NCBI GenBank assembly: GCA_020431405.1
Contig: JAGQIK010000228.1
Location: forward strand, 1-44,642
Source of the DNA: Myxococcales bacterium
GTDB lineage: Bacteria; Myxococcota_A; Polyangia; GCA-2747355
Reading direction: 5' to 3'
Length of the DNA stretch: 44,642 nt
Of this stretch, positions 1 through 7,217 are shown in pieces. The translations under genes and the position numbers were made by a program. The notes beneath the pieces are model-generated. The model was not told where the DNA came from, did no database searches, and was given only the letters and a program-made list of their open reading frames with translations. Numbering within the stretch: the first letter of the stretch is position 1; each line of letters begins with the position of its first letter.

Positions 1-639
1 CCCGAGCCCGCGGCTCGGCCGCCAGCGCCGCGCCCACGCTCGCGCCCACGCGCTCGTCCGCGTCCGCGCCCGCGCCCGCGCGCGAAGACACCACAGCCCG
101 CCATGCCGTCGCTGGATATGAGCAGCCTGCGCAGCGCGGACATCAAGAGGCGCTGTGCGACGGTCTTCGAAGGCGTGCCCCGTCCGTCGAGACACCGCGG
201 CGCCGGCAGCTGCGGTGTGCTCTCGGTGGCGGTCTACTGCGGCTGCAAGCGCAACCGCCTCTCCTACGCCCGCTCGGCCTGGCGGGCGGTGCAGGCGCTG
301 CGCTCGTCGAGCTGCCGGCCGCAGTGGGCGCAGCGCAGCTGCCGCGAGCGCGGCTACTGGCTCGGCAAACAGCCCACGTTCAAAGACGTGCTGTGGTTCT
401 TCAACAGCAAGAAGTGCTCGTGGGTCGCGCGCGCGACGCCGCTGTTGCTGCGCCGGCCGGACGTGACGATTCACTACAAGAACCGCGCGCGCGCTTTCTG
501 GGGCATCTGCATCTGTCGCGACAAACGGCCCGACGCGCGGCGCCGCGCGCTCGCCATGCTCGGCCACATCACGATCAAGGCCGACGCCGCGCGCCTGAAG
601 TATCATTGCCAGCGGGCAGGCATCTCGCTCGCGCCCTGA
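1..639 (+). CDS. Unrecognised Cys-rich protein, probably 5'-truncated by the window edge
   Basis: The frame is open from base 1. The first 34 codons are a Pro/Arg/Ala low-complexity stretch, and the first ATG is at 103 with another at 118; neither has a convincing Shine-Dalgarno sequence, so the gene probably starts outside the window. From about 118 onward the composition becomes that of a folded protein, with F, W, Y, I and K spread throughout and ten cysteines, including a CGC and a CIC pair. I recognise no family. The Pro/Arg-rich lead could be a linker after an unseen signal peptide, as in other lipoproteins here. If it starts at 103 the product is 178 aa. The frame is chosen over two overlapping open frames because those are Ala/Arg-dominated. 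Confidence 0.55.
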   Translation, partial: PEPAARPPAPRPRSRPRARPRPRPRPRAKTPQPAMPSLDMSSLRSADIKRRCATVFEGVPRPSRHRGAGSCGVLSVAVYCGCKRNRLSYARSAWRAVQALRSSSCRPQWAQRSCRERGYWLGKQPTFKDVLWFFNSKKCSWVARATPLLLRRPDVTIHYKNRARAFWGICICRDKRPDARRRALAMLGHITIKADAARLKYHCQRAGISLAP

Positions 640-666
640 GCTGCCGCGAGCTATGCTTGGTGAGCC

Positions 667-879
667 ATGACACTGCGCCGCCTGAAGCTGACGCTCTTCA
701 TCATCGTCACCGCCGTGGCGTTGATCCGGTTCTTCACCGGCAACATCATCGGCGGCGTCGTGACGGGAATCATCGCCGCGGCGCTCGGCAGCTGGGCGCT
801 CGACTGGCCCGTGCTCAAGCGCCTGCGGCAGCTGCGCAAGCTGATGCGCTTTCGCTCGTCCAAGAAGGACGAAGACTAA
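667..879 (+). CDS. Small two-helix membrane protein (70 aa)
   Basis: The ATG at 667 is preceded by GGTGAG. Two hydrophobic segments are visible at about residues 7-24 and 27-46, followed by a basic tail with many K/R and a final KKDED, which predicts an inner-membrane protein with a cytoplasmic C-terminus by the positive-inside rule. No family is recognised. It lies 27 bp after the Cys-rich gene and is probably co-transcribed with it. Its TAA stop at 877-879 provides the first base of the 64-bp repeat that separates it from the convergent dehydrogenase. Confidence 0.6.
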   Translation: MTLRRLKLTLFIIVTAVALIRFFTGNIIGGVVTGIIAAALGSWALDWPVLKRLRQLRKLMRFRSSKKDED

Positions 880-942
880 GGGTCACTCTACGACCCGTAA
901 GTCCGCGATCTCGAAGGGCTCACAGCCCACAATGACAAAACG
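879..942 (+). repeat. Single arm of a 64-bp dispersed repeat filling a convergent intergenic gap
   Basis: This segment aligns without gaps to both arms of the inverted element at 41674-41824. The blocks AGGGTCACTCTA at its start, AAGGGC in the middle and AATGACAAAAC at its end are conserved at the same distances in all three arms, while the sequence between them differs. It starts in the stop codon of the small membrane protein and ends one base before the stop codon of the convergent dehydrogenase. GGGCT-CAC-AGCCC (916-928) could form a small hairpin. Its function is unknown; a transcription-termination or 3'-end element, or a mobile half-element, are both possible. Confidence 0.75.
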
Positions 943-1878
943 CTATTTGGTCGTCTCGAGCAGCTGCTCGACGGTGGCGATCTTGTACTCGTCCATCGAG
1001 CGCGCGACGGGATTCTTGGGATCGCTCCAGTCGTAGAAGCCCTTGCCCGTGGCGGCGCCGTACTCGCCGTTCTTGACCATGCGCGCGAGCATGCGCGGCG
1101 GATAGAGGCGCGGGTCGTTGGAGCTCTCGAACATCTCGAGCGAGACGCGCAGCATCGTCGGCGTGCTGATGAAGTCGCACAGCTTGAACGTGCCCTGCGG
1201 GTGGCCGAGGCAGGTGAACAGCCCGTCGTCGCCGTCCTTGACGCTGACCTGATCGATCTCGAGCAGGCGGATGGCGTCGAGCATCTGCGGGATCAGCAAG
1301 CGGTTGACCCAGAAGCCCGGGATGTTGGGTGCAGCAAAGGGCACCTTGTCCATATCGAGCAGCAGCTTGCGCGTCATGTCGACGGTCTCGGGGCTCGTCT
1401 CGCGCCCCGGCACGATCTCGACGCCTTTCATCATCGGCACGGGATTCATGCCGTGGCTGACGATCGAGCGCTGCGGTCTTCCCGCCGCGCGCGCCAGCAC
1501 GTCGATGTCGAGGCTCGACGTATTCGACCAGAACACGACGCGCTCGGGCAGCTGCGGCACGATCTCGCCGAGCACGCGGCACTTGAGGTTGAGATCTTCG
1601 ACGATGATCTCGAAGAAGATGTCGCACCCTTTGGCGGCGTCGACAAACTGCGACCTGTCATCGTGAACGACGATGTTCTGGCGCGTCTTGGCGGCGATCT
1701 CGGGGTCGTCGATCTTGAGCCTGCGCGCGCTTTTCTCCGACAGCCGCGCGCAATAGTCGACCGTCGTCTCGCGCGTCTTCTTGTCGACGTCGTGGCAGTG
1801 CACCGTGTGGCCATACATCGCGAACTGCGTGATCCAGCCGCGGCCCATCACGCCCATGCCCAAGATCGCAATCTTCAT
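943..1878 (-). CDS. 3-hydroxyacyl-CoA dehydrogenase (NAD-dependent)
   Basis: A cytoplasmic enzyme that oxidises (or, in the reverse direction, forms) 3-hydroxyacyl-CoA with NAD(H), as in beta-oxidation or butyryl-type pathways. The 311-aa product has the N-terminal Rossmann motif GMGVMG (residues 7-12), the substrate-site SNTSS (118-122), and a catalytic His142-Glu154 pair inside SHGMNPVPMMKGVEIV, with the 12-residue spacing typical of the family. A C-terminal helical domain carries GFWVNR and a final KGFYDW. Length is normal for single-domain Hbd/PaaH-type enzymes. The ATG is preceded by AAGGAG at 8 bases. It lies 17 bp downstream of mtaB on the same strand. HGMNP in place of the usual HFFNP suggests a divergent substrate range, so I do not name it fadB or hbd. 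Confidence 0.9.
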   Translation of the reverse strand: MKIAILGMGVMGRGWITQFAMYGHTVHCHDVDKKTRETTVDYCARLSEKSARRLKIDDPEIAAKTRQNIVVHDDRSQFVDAAKGCDIFFEIIVEDLNLKCRVLGEIVPQLPERVVFWSNTSSLDIDVLARAAGRPQRSIVSHGMNPVPMMKGVEIVPGRETSPETVDMTRKLLLDMDKVPFAAPNIPGFWVNRLLIPQMLDAIRLLEIDQVSVKDGDDGLFTCLGHPQGTFKLCDFISTPTMLRVSLEMFESSNDPRLYPPRMLARMVKNGEYGAATGKGFYDWSDPKNPVARSMDEYKIATVEQLLETTK

Positions 1879-1895
1879 CGTCTCGCTCCTTAGCC

Positions 1896-3155
1896 CTAGT
1901 GCTGCGCCAGCAGCGCGTCGCCTTGCACAGAACAGAGCAGCGGCGCGCTGATCGCGTTGATCAGGTCTCGGTTGCTCGGCGCTTCGACGAGCACCTTGAG
2001 GTAGTTATCGGTCAGCCCGACGCACGATCCCTCCGCCACCGTCTCCCAGAGCACCGGGCGGCGCGCGCCGACGTATCGTTCGAGCGTCTCGCGCCGCATC
2101 GTCTCGGCCAGCTCGTGCAGCGCGCGGCTGCGCCGGCGCTTCTCCTCGCTGTCCACTTGGCCGCTCATGCGTGCAGCCGCCGTGCCTTCGCGCGGCGAGA
2201 ACGGAAAGATATGCACGTGCGCGAAGTCGAGCTCGCGCGACAGCTCGAGCGTCTGGTCGAAGTCGGCGGCGCTCTCGCCAGGAAAGCCCACGATCACGTC
2301 GGTGGTCAGACACAGGTCGGGGATTGCAGCGCGCGCCGCGTCGACCAGCGCCCGAAAGCTCGCGCGCGACGTGCGCCGCGCCATGCGCGCCAGCACGCGA
2401 TCAGAGCCGCTCTGCAACGGCAGATGAAGATGCGGACAGAGCCGCCGGTCCTGCCAGAGCGCGAAGAACCCTTCGGGCAGGTCCCACGGTTCGAGCGACG
2501 ACAGGCGCAGGCGCTCGACGTCGGTGGAAAGCAGCACCGCCTCGACGAGCTGGCGCAGGTTGGCGCCGATGTCGCCGCCGTAGCCGCCGAGGTGAACACC
2601 CGAGAGCACGACCTCGCGATGGCCGCGCTGCACCAGATCGCGCACCGTCTCGACGACGTTGCCGATGGGCACCGAGCGCTCGGCGCCGCGCGCGACGGTG
2701 ACGATGCAGAAGGTGCAGCGGTTGCGACAGCCGTCCTGCACCTTGACGAAAGCGCGCGTGCGCGCCGCGCGATAGAGCGACTGCTCGTCGCGTGCCTGCG
2801 CCGGCATTGCTGTCGCGTCGAGGTCCTCGCACAGCCGTGCGACGAGCGTGTCCTTGTCGGCGTTGCTGACGACAAGATCGACCCCGGCCAGCTCGGCAGC
2901 ACGCGCCGGCTCGAGCGCGGCGAAGCAGCCGGTAAGCACCAGCTTGGCGCGCGGGTTCTGGCGGTGCAGCCGCCGCGCCAGCTTGCGCGACTTGCGGCTC
3001 GCCTCGGCCGTCACGGCGCAGGTGTTGAGCACCATCACGTCGGCCTGCTCGGGCGCGTCGAGCACGCGATGTCCACCGCGCGCGAAGTCGCGGCCCCACG
3101 CCTCGAGCTCGGCCTCGTTGAGACGGCAGCCCAGCGCTGACAGGTAAACGTCCAT
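1896..3155 (-). CDS. mtaB: tRNA t6A37 methylthiotransferase MtaB
   Basis: A radical-SAM enzyme that adds a methylthio group to N6-threonylcarbamoyladenosine at position 37 of tRNA. The 419-aa product shows the N-terminal cluster-binding cysteines of the MiaB/MtaB superfamily at Cys10 (LGCRLNEAE), Cys46 (NTCAVT) and Cys77 (TGCFA), then the radical-SAM CRNRCTFC motif (Cys143, Cys147, Cys150), and a C-terminal TRAM-like region. The LGCRLN start and the lack of an N-terminal extension point to MtaB rather than MiaB or RimO. The ATG at 3155 gives the family's expected N-terminus directly; no strong Shine-Dalgarno sequence is seen. It is transcribed with the downstream dehydrogenase and divergently from the peptidase cluster. 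Confidence 0.9.
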   Translation of the reverse strand: MDVYLSALGCRLNEAELEAWGRDFARGGHRVLDAPEQADVMVLNTCAVTAEASRKSRKLARRLHRQNPRAKLVLTGCFAALEPARAAELAGVDLVVSNADKDTLVARLCEDLDATAMPAQARDEQSLYRAARTRAFVKVQDGCRNRCTFCIVTVARGAERSVPIGNVVETVRDLVQRGHREVVLSGVHLGGYGGDIGANLRQLVEAVLLSTDVERLRLSSLEPWDLPEGFFALWQDRRLCPHLHLPLQSGSDRVLARMARRTSRASFRALVDAARAAIPDLCLTTDVIVGFPGESAADFDQTLELSRELDFAHVHIFPFSPREGTAAARMSGQVDSEEKRRRSRALHELAETMRRETLERYVGARRPVLWETVAEGSCVGLTDNYLKVLVEAPSNRDLINAISAPLLCSVQGDALLAQH

Positions 3156-3345
3156 GGCGCGGGGACTATACCGTTCTACTCACCCGAGTCGAGCCGCTGC
3201 CTGCCGCTGCCGCCGCGGCTCCGAGGATCGCCTAGACCTCGCTGCTTTTCGGACGTTGCCCGGTCGCTACAAGCGCCGCCGCCCCGGAAATGCCAGCACA
3301 TTGCAGCCTCGACCTGTTGGCGCGCCGGTTGCTTCGACGAGGCGC

Positions 3346-4119
3346 ATGCGTCTGCGTTTGCGACGGTCGCTCGGGCTCCAGCTAGTCACGGCGGCGCTCG
3401 GGCTCGGGCTGCTTTGCACCTCGTCTCCGGTGCACGCGCGGCGCCGAGGCGCCATGCGCAAGAGCGGGCGCGTGCGCTGGATCGAGCCGACGCCGACCGG
3501 CGACATCAAGCCCTACAGGCCAGGCTCGCCCCTGCGTTTGCCCAACAAACGCACGCTGTGTGTGATCCCCGCGCCGCCGGTGCGCCAAGGCCACGACTTT
3601 TCGTGCGGGCTCGGCAGCGGTCAGTCGTTGCTCGCGCTATTTGGCAAGCCGAGCCTTCGCGAGGATCAGCTCATCAAGCGCACGAAGACGAGCAAGGTCT
3701 ACGGTGTGCACGAGCGCGAGCTGAAGAAGCTGCTGCGTCAAAACGGGCTCGACGTGCATATGAAGCACCGCATGAGCCTTGCCGAGCTGGCGCACTACCT
3801 CACGCAGGGCGTGCCGGTTGTCGTGGGCTATCAGGCCTGGGCGAGCAAGCCGTCGCAGTGGAACGCGCGCGCCATGAAGGGCTTCGACTGGCGCCGCGAA
3901 AACGACAGCGGCCACTACTCGGTGGCCATCGGCATCGACCGCAAGAACATCTACTTCATGGACCCCGCCATGGACCTGGGCAAGCGGGGCTACATCCCCA
4001 TCGCCGAGTTCATGAAGCGCTGGCACTGGGAGACGGGTCAGCACTTCGGCATGGTCGTCAGCAGCGACGCTCCGGCGAAGAACCGCGTGTTCTGTGAGCA
4101 GGTTGACCGCATCTACTAG
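3346..4119 (+). CDS. Exported C39-like (papain-fold) cysteine peptidase
   Basis: The chosen ATG (3346) begins a clear Sec signal peptide: a basic start, a hydrophobic core and a VHA cleavage region at about residues 30-33. The frame is also open further upstream, but that part is Arg/Pro-rich and would bury the signal. The mature part has the peptidase C39-like layout: QGHDFSCG with candidate nucleophile Cys87, SGHYSV with His190, and MDPAMD with Asp206. There is no ABC transporter fusion, so this is a stand-alone periplasmic or secreted peptidase-like protein, not a bacteriocin exporter. It overlaps the next gene by 26 bp, so the two are very likely co-translated. The substrate is unknown. 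Confidence 0.8.
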   Translation: MRLRLRRSLGLQLVTAALGLGLLCTSSPVHARRRGAMRKSGRVRWIEPTPTGDIKPYRPGSPLRLPNKRTLCVIPAPPVRQGHDFSCGLGSGQSLLALFGKPSLREDQLIKRTKTSKVYGVHERELKKLLRQNGLDVHMKHRMSLAELAHYLTQGVPVVVGYQAWASKPSQWNARAMKGFDWRRENDSGHYSVAIGIDRKNIYFMDPAMDLGKRGYIPIAEFMKRWHWETGQHFGMVVSSDAPAKNRVFCEQVDRIY

Positions 4120-5134
4120 CACTCGCCGCAGCGGGTCGCGCTGCCGACTGACGCTGGTCGCGCTCGCCGCGTTGTGCACCTGGGCTGCGAGCGGCCCGTC
4201 GCTAGCGCGCGCGCGCACGTCGCGCCCCGCCTGGCAGCGCGAGGTCGGTCGCCGCCTCGAATCGCGCGCATCGCGGCGCCAGCAGCGTCGCTTCGCGCTG
4301 GGGGCGATCCACGACGCGCCGATGTCGCCGCACGCCATCGTCGCGCAGCTCGAGCAGATGGCGAAACAGCCGGGCAGCGGCCTTTCGCTGCGCTGGTTGA
4401 CGCCGAAGAACTGGAGCTATCCGGTCGTGCGCGTCGATCTACCGTCGACAGGTGCGCGTCCAGTGCGCGCGCTGATCAACGCCGGCACCCATGCCGAAGA
4501 GGTGCAGCAGTCCATTCCCCAAGCCCTCGGCCTTCTGCGCTTCGCGTTGCGCGACAAGGCGTTCCGCCGCCGCTACGCCACCACAGTGCTGATCAAGCTC
4601 AATCCCGACGACCCCGAGCTCGCCAAGAAGCCGTGGTACATCCGTCGACTGACGCGCTATCGGGACCTCAATCGCAGCTACGCGGCCGGCCGTTGGATGG
4701 TCGAGAGCCGGCTCATCGCGCGCTCGCTGCGCGGCCAGAAGTTCGACGTCGCCGTCGATCTGCACGCCGACAGCGACCTCGACGGGTTCCTGCTCGTCGA
4801 CGGTCGCTCGGACGCGGCGAAAGCCAACTGGCCTGTGATCGGCCGCGCCCTCAGCGCCCTGCCCAACGTGGCTTTGCTCGACGCCCCGCGCAAGAAGCCC
4901 ATCGTCACGGGCTATGCGCTGTCGCGGCTCGGCGCCGGCATCACACCGTTCGCCGAGCACGCCGTCGGCTGCTTCGACACGTACCTCGCCGATCGCGGCG
5001 TGCCCTACAGCTTCACGATGGAGACGCCGCAGAAGCTCGATCCGAGGCTGCAGGTGCGCGGTGGCCTGCGCTTGCTGCGCTCGATCCTCGACAACGTGCG
5101 CGTGCACGGCGGTCTGGGCCGAGGTCAGCGCTAG
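4094..5134 (+). CDS. Exported M14-type zinc metallopeptidase / deacylase
   Basis: The GTG start at 4094 lies inside the end of the preceding gene and opens a signal peptide ending near SLARA (about residue 40). The 346-aa product has the zinc-site pattern of M14 carboxypeptidases and succinylglutamate desuccinylase/aspartoacylase relatives: HAEE (His133, Glu136), a second ligand in DLHAD (His224), and the general base in TMETP (Glu310). NAGTHAEE resembles the G-x-HG/AxE motif of the family. It probably trims peptides or amidated substrates in the periplasm or outside the cell. The close overlap with the C39-like peptidase gene suggests both act on the same material. Carboxypeptidase versus deacylase cannot be told from sequence alone. 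Confidence 0.8.
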   Translation: MSRLTASTSTRRSGSRCRLTLVALAALCTWAASGPSLARARTSRPAWQREVGRRLESRASRRQQRRFALGAIHDAPMSPHAIVAQLEQMAKQPGSGLSLRWLTPKNWSYPVVRVDLPSTGARPVRALINAGTHAEEVQQSIPQALGLLRFALRDKAFRRRYATTVLIKLNPDDPELAKKPWYIRRLTRYRDLNRSYAAGRWMVESRLIARSLRGQKFDVAVDLHADSDLDGFLLVDGRSDAAKANWPVIGRALSALPNVALLDAPRKKPIVTGYALSRLGAGITPFAEHAVGCFDTYLADRGVPYSFTMETPQKLDPRLQVRGGLRLLRSILDNVRVHGGLGRGQR

Positions 5135-5179
5135 CGCCTAAGATCGGCGGTGCCCCCCGCGCTGGCGTAGACTGACGCC

Positions 5180-6451
5180 ATGCGCTGGCGCATCCTCGCC
5201 GCCGCCGTCGCCTCGCTGGTCCTCGCGTACTCGGCGAGCCACTGGCTCGGATCGCGCACAGAACGGCCCCCGCAGCGTCGCGCCAGGCCGCGGCGCCCAG
5301 CGTTTTCGACGCTCCGCGAGCCAGCGCGCCGAGCGCTCGCCGCCGCCCAGAGGCAGTGCACCCAGCGCGTCGCCGCGCTCGTCGCTGCCGATGCGCGCGT
5401 GCTGGTCGATAGCGTGCCGACTTCGTTGCCCGCGCTCGCCGGCGGCGAGGTGCTGCTCTCCTTTTTCACCCACCGCTCGCGCGTCTTTCGTTTCGTGCAG
5501 CGCGGCCGCGAGGTCTACGAGCTGCCGCCGCTGCGGCGTGATCTCGTCGCCGCCCTCGTCGCTGTCACGCGCGACGAGATCGAGCACGGCGTGCTCGGCG
5601 GCTCGCACCAAGCGCTCTTCGACAAGCTCGCGCGCGCCTATGCCGTGCTGCTCGCGCCAGCCGAGCGCTTCATCAGCCGCGCGACGCGACTATCGTTCGC
5701 GGTCAACGGCCTGCTGCGTGCGCTGCCCTTGCACGCGCTGCTGCGCCAGCGCGACGGACGTCGCGAGTTCGTCGGCGCGCGCTGGGCCGTCAGCTACATG
5801 CCGTGTCTCGCGTGGCGCGGCGCGCCGCGGGCGCCCGACCGCGCGCAGGTCGTCGCGCCTGCCTATGGCAACGCCGGCCAGACCGCCACCATGCTCGAGG
5901 GTGCGATGGTCGAGGTGCGCGCCATCGCGCCGCACTTTGCCGACAACACGTTCCGCCAGGGCACGAACGTCAACGCCGCCGACGTGCAGCGCGCGCTGAG
6001 CGATCCGCACGCCGTCGTGCACTACCTCGGCCATGGCCTCAGCGATGTGGACGACCCCAAGAGCCAGACCGCGCTGGTGCTCGGCGGCGGCGCGGAGGTC
6101 GGCGTGGCCGAGCTCGTGCGGCGCGGCCGTCTGCGCGCGCCGCTGGTCGTGCTCGCCAGCTGCGACGGCGCCTACGCCGCGCGCTTTCGTGACGGCACGC
6201 GCAGAGTCGTCGCCACCAACCTCGCCGAGGCGCTGCTCGCCGCCGGCGCCGGCGCCGCCGTCGCTTCTTCGTGGGCCGTCAAAGACAAGCAGTCGGCACG
6301 CACCATGCGCATCTTCTACAGGCACCTGCGCGCGCTCGGGCCGGCCGCCGCCATGCAGCGCGCCTACGCGCATCAGATCGCGCGCATCAAGCCGCCGCAC
6401 CCGCGCTTCTGGGGCGCCTACGCGATCTACGGCGCCGCGCGCTGGCGCTGA
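5180..6451 (+). CDS. Membrane-anchored CHAT-domain (caspase-like) protease
   Basis: The 423-aa product starts with a short hydrophobic segment (residues 5-22) that could be a signal anchor, then an Arg/Pro-rich stretch and a long N-terminal domain. The C-terminal half (from about residue 225) is a CHAT domain: the catalytic His285 lies in HYLGHG and Cys328 in LASCDGAY, followed by AEALLAAGAGAAVASSW and the terminal FWGAYAIYG, both typical of CHAT proteins. CHAT proteases are caspase relatives of clan CD, normally cytoplasmic and fused to TPRs; this one has no TPR and appears to be exported or membrane-tethered. It follows the metallopeptidase by 45 bp in the same direction. The target is unknown. 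Confidence 0.85.
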   Translation: MRWRILAAAVASLVLAYSASHWLGSRTERPPQRRARPRRPAFSTLREPARRALAAAQRQCTQRVAALVAADARVLVDSVPTSLPALAGGEVLLSFFTHRSRVFRFVQRGREVYELPPLRRDLVAALVAVTRDEIEHGVLGGSHQALFDKLARAYAVLLAPAERFISRATRLSFAVNGLLRALPLHALLRQRDGRREFVGARWAVSYMPCLAWRGAPRAPDRAQVVAPAYGNAGQTATMLEGAMVEVRAIAPHFADNTFRQGTNVNAADVQRALSDPHAVVHYLGHGLSDVDDPKSQTALVLGGGAEVGVAELVRRGRLRAPLVVLASCDGAYAARFRDGTRRVVATNLAEALLAAGAGAAVASSWAVKDKQSARTMRIFYRHLRALGPAAAMQRAYAHQIARIKPPHPRFWGAYAIYGAARWR

Positions 6452-6554
6452 TCCACCGCGACGCCGGCGCGGTGATTGCTGTCAGGGACAAGAGTCGGCA
6501 AGATGGCCAAGCTCGCAAGGCGCGAGCGTGCCTGCAGTGTCGGCAAATGGAGGG

Positions 6555-7217
6555 ATGATGCGCACAATTGTCGTCGTCGCCGCCTGCACTCTGGCCGCTC
6601 TGACCGCTTGCGGCCCGACCACGCCGCCGGTCAACGGCCCCTCGCTCGCGGCACCCGCCACGCCGCAGTCGGCGTTCTGCGCCCCCGAAAACCCCTGCCC
6701 AGGCATGTACATCAAGAAGTATCAGGTCTGCGGCGAGTGCGACCCCGAGACGCGCTACTTCAAGCAGCGCATCTGCTCGCTCGGCGAGAAGCTGCGCAAC
6801 GTCGTCAACTCGTGCGTCAAGGGCAAGGTCGGCGTGCGCTTCGCCGGCAAGGAGCTGTTCGGCTCCAAGGTCCAGGGCTGCGTCAAGCAGCAGCTGCAGA
6901 ACGAGCCGTTGGTCCTCAAGAGCTACATCGCGCTGGCCAGCGAGCACAAGGTCAGCGACAAGGACAAGCGCGAGTGGCGTCAGCAGTGTGACGCCAAGTG
7001 GTCGCAGTTCATCATCACGCACCCTGACGCGATCACGGGACCCAAGACGCGCCCCGTCGCGCAGGTGACGCCGATCTACAAGAAGTGGTGGTTCTGGACG
7101 ATCATCGGCGCGGCCGCGGCGGGTGCCGGCGCCGCGGTGGTGATCGGCACGCAGGTTGGCGGCGCGTCGTTGACGCAGGTGCCGTGGAGCTCGATGCAGC
7201 AGGGGCTGCGCCGATGA
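6555..7217 (+). CDS. Cys-rich lipoprotein, paralogue 1, with C-terminal transmembrane segment
   Basis: Two ATGs (6555, 6558) follow GGAGGG; either gives a lipoprotein signal with lipobox LTAC (lipidated Cys at residue 18 or 19). The mature domain has eight cysteines and the pattern CPGxxxKKxxVCGxCDP, then TRYFxQxxCSLxEKxR and a later GCVxQxLxNEP, shared with the proteins at 9017 and 26984. I know of no named family with this pattern. Unlike its paralogues it ends with a hydrophobic segment starting KKWWFW (about residues 175-200), a style of C-terminal anchor common in myxobacterial envelope proteins. Its stop overlaps the ATG of the next gene (ATGA), so the two are translationally coupled. 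Confidence 0.8.
   Translation: MMRTIVVVAACTLAALTACGPTTPPVNGPSLAAPATPQSAFCAPENPCPGMYIKKYQVCGECDPETRYFKQRICSLGEKLRNVVNSCVKGKVGVRFAGKELFGSKVQGCVKQQLQNEPLVLKSYIALASEHKVSDKDKREWRQQCDAKWSQFIITHPDAITGPKTRPVAQVTPIYKKWWFWTIIGAAAAGAGAAVVIGTQVGGASLTQVPWSSMQQGLRR

Noticed and set aside
1-102. GC-rich hexamer-like repetition as a possible regulatory repeat
   Set aside because: It is consistent with a Pro/Arg/Ala low-complexity coding linker in the frame of the first gene and shows no regular unit.
324-935. Long open frame overlapping the first gene and running into the repeat
   Set aside because: It is dominated by Ala, Arg and His in the way out-of-frame translations of high-GC genes are, and it overlaps the better-supported frame and the small membrane protein.
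1899-3140. 413-codon open frame opposite mtaB
   Set aside because: Composition is typical of an antisense frame of a GC-rich gene, and the opposite strand encodes an unmistakable radical-SAM enzyme with all cysteines in place.
3154-3345. N-terminal extension of the C39-like peptidase from an ATG at 3154
   Set aside because: The extension is Arg/Pro/Cys-biased, overlaps the divergent mtaB start, and would put a clear signal peptide in the middle of the protein.
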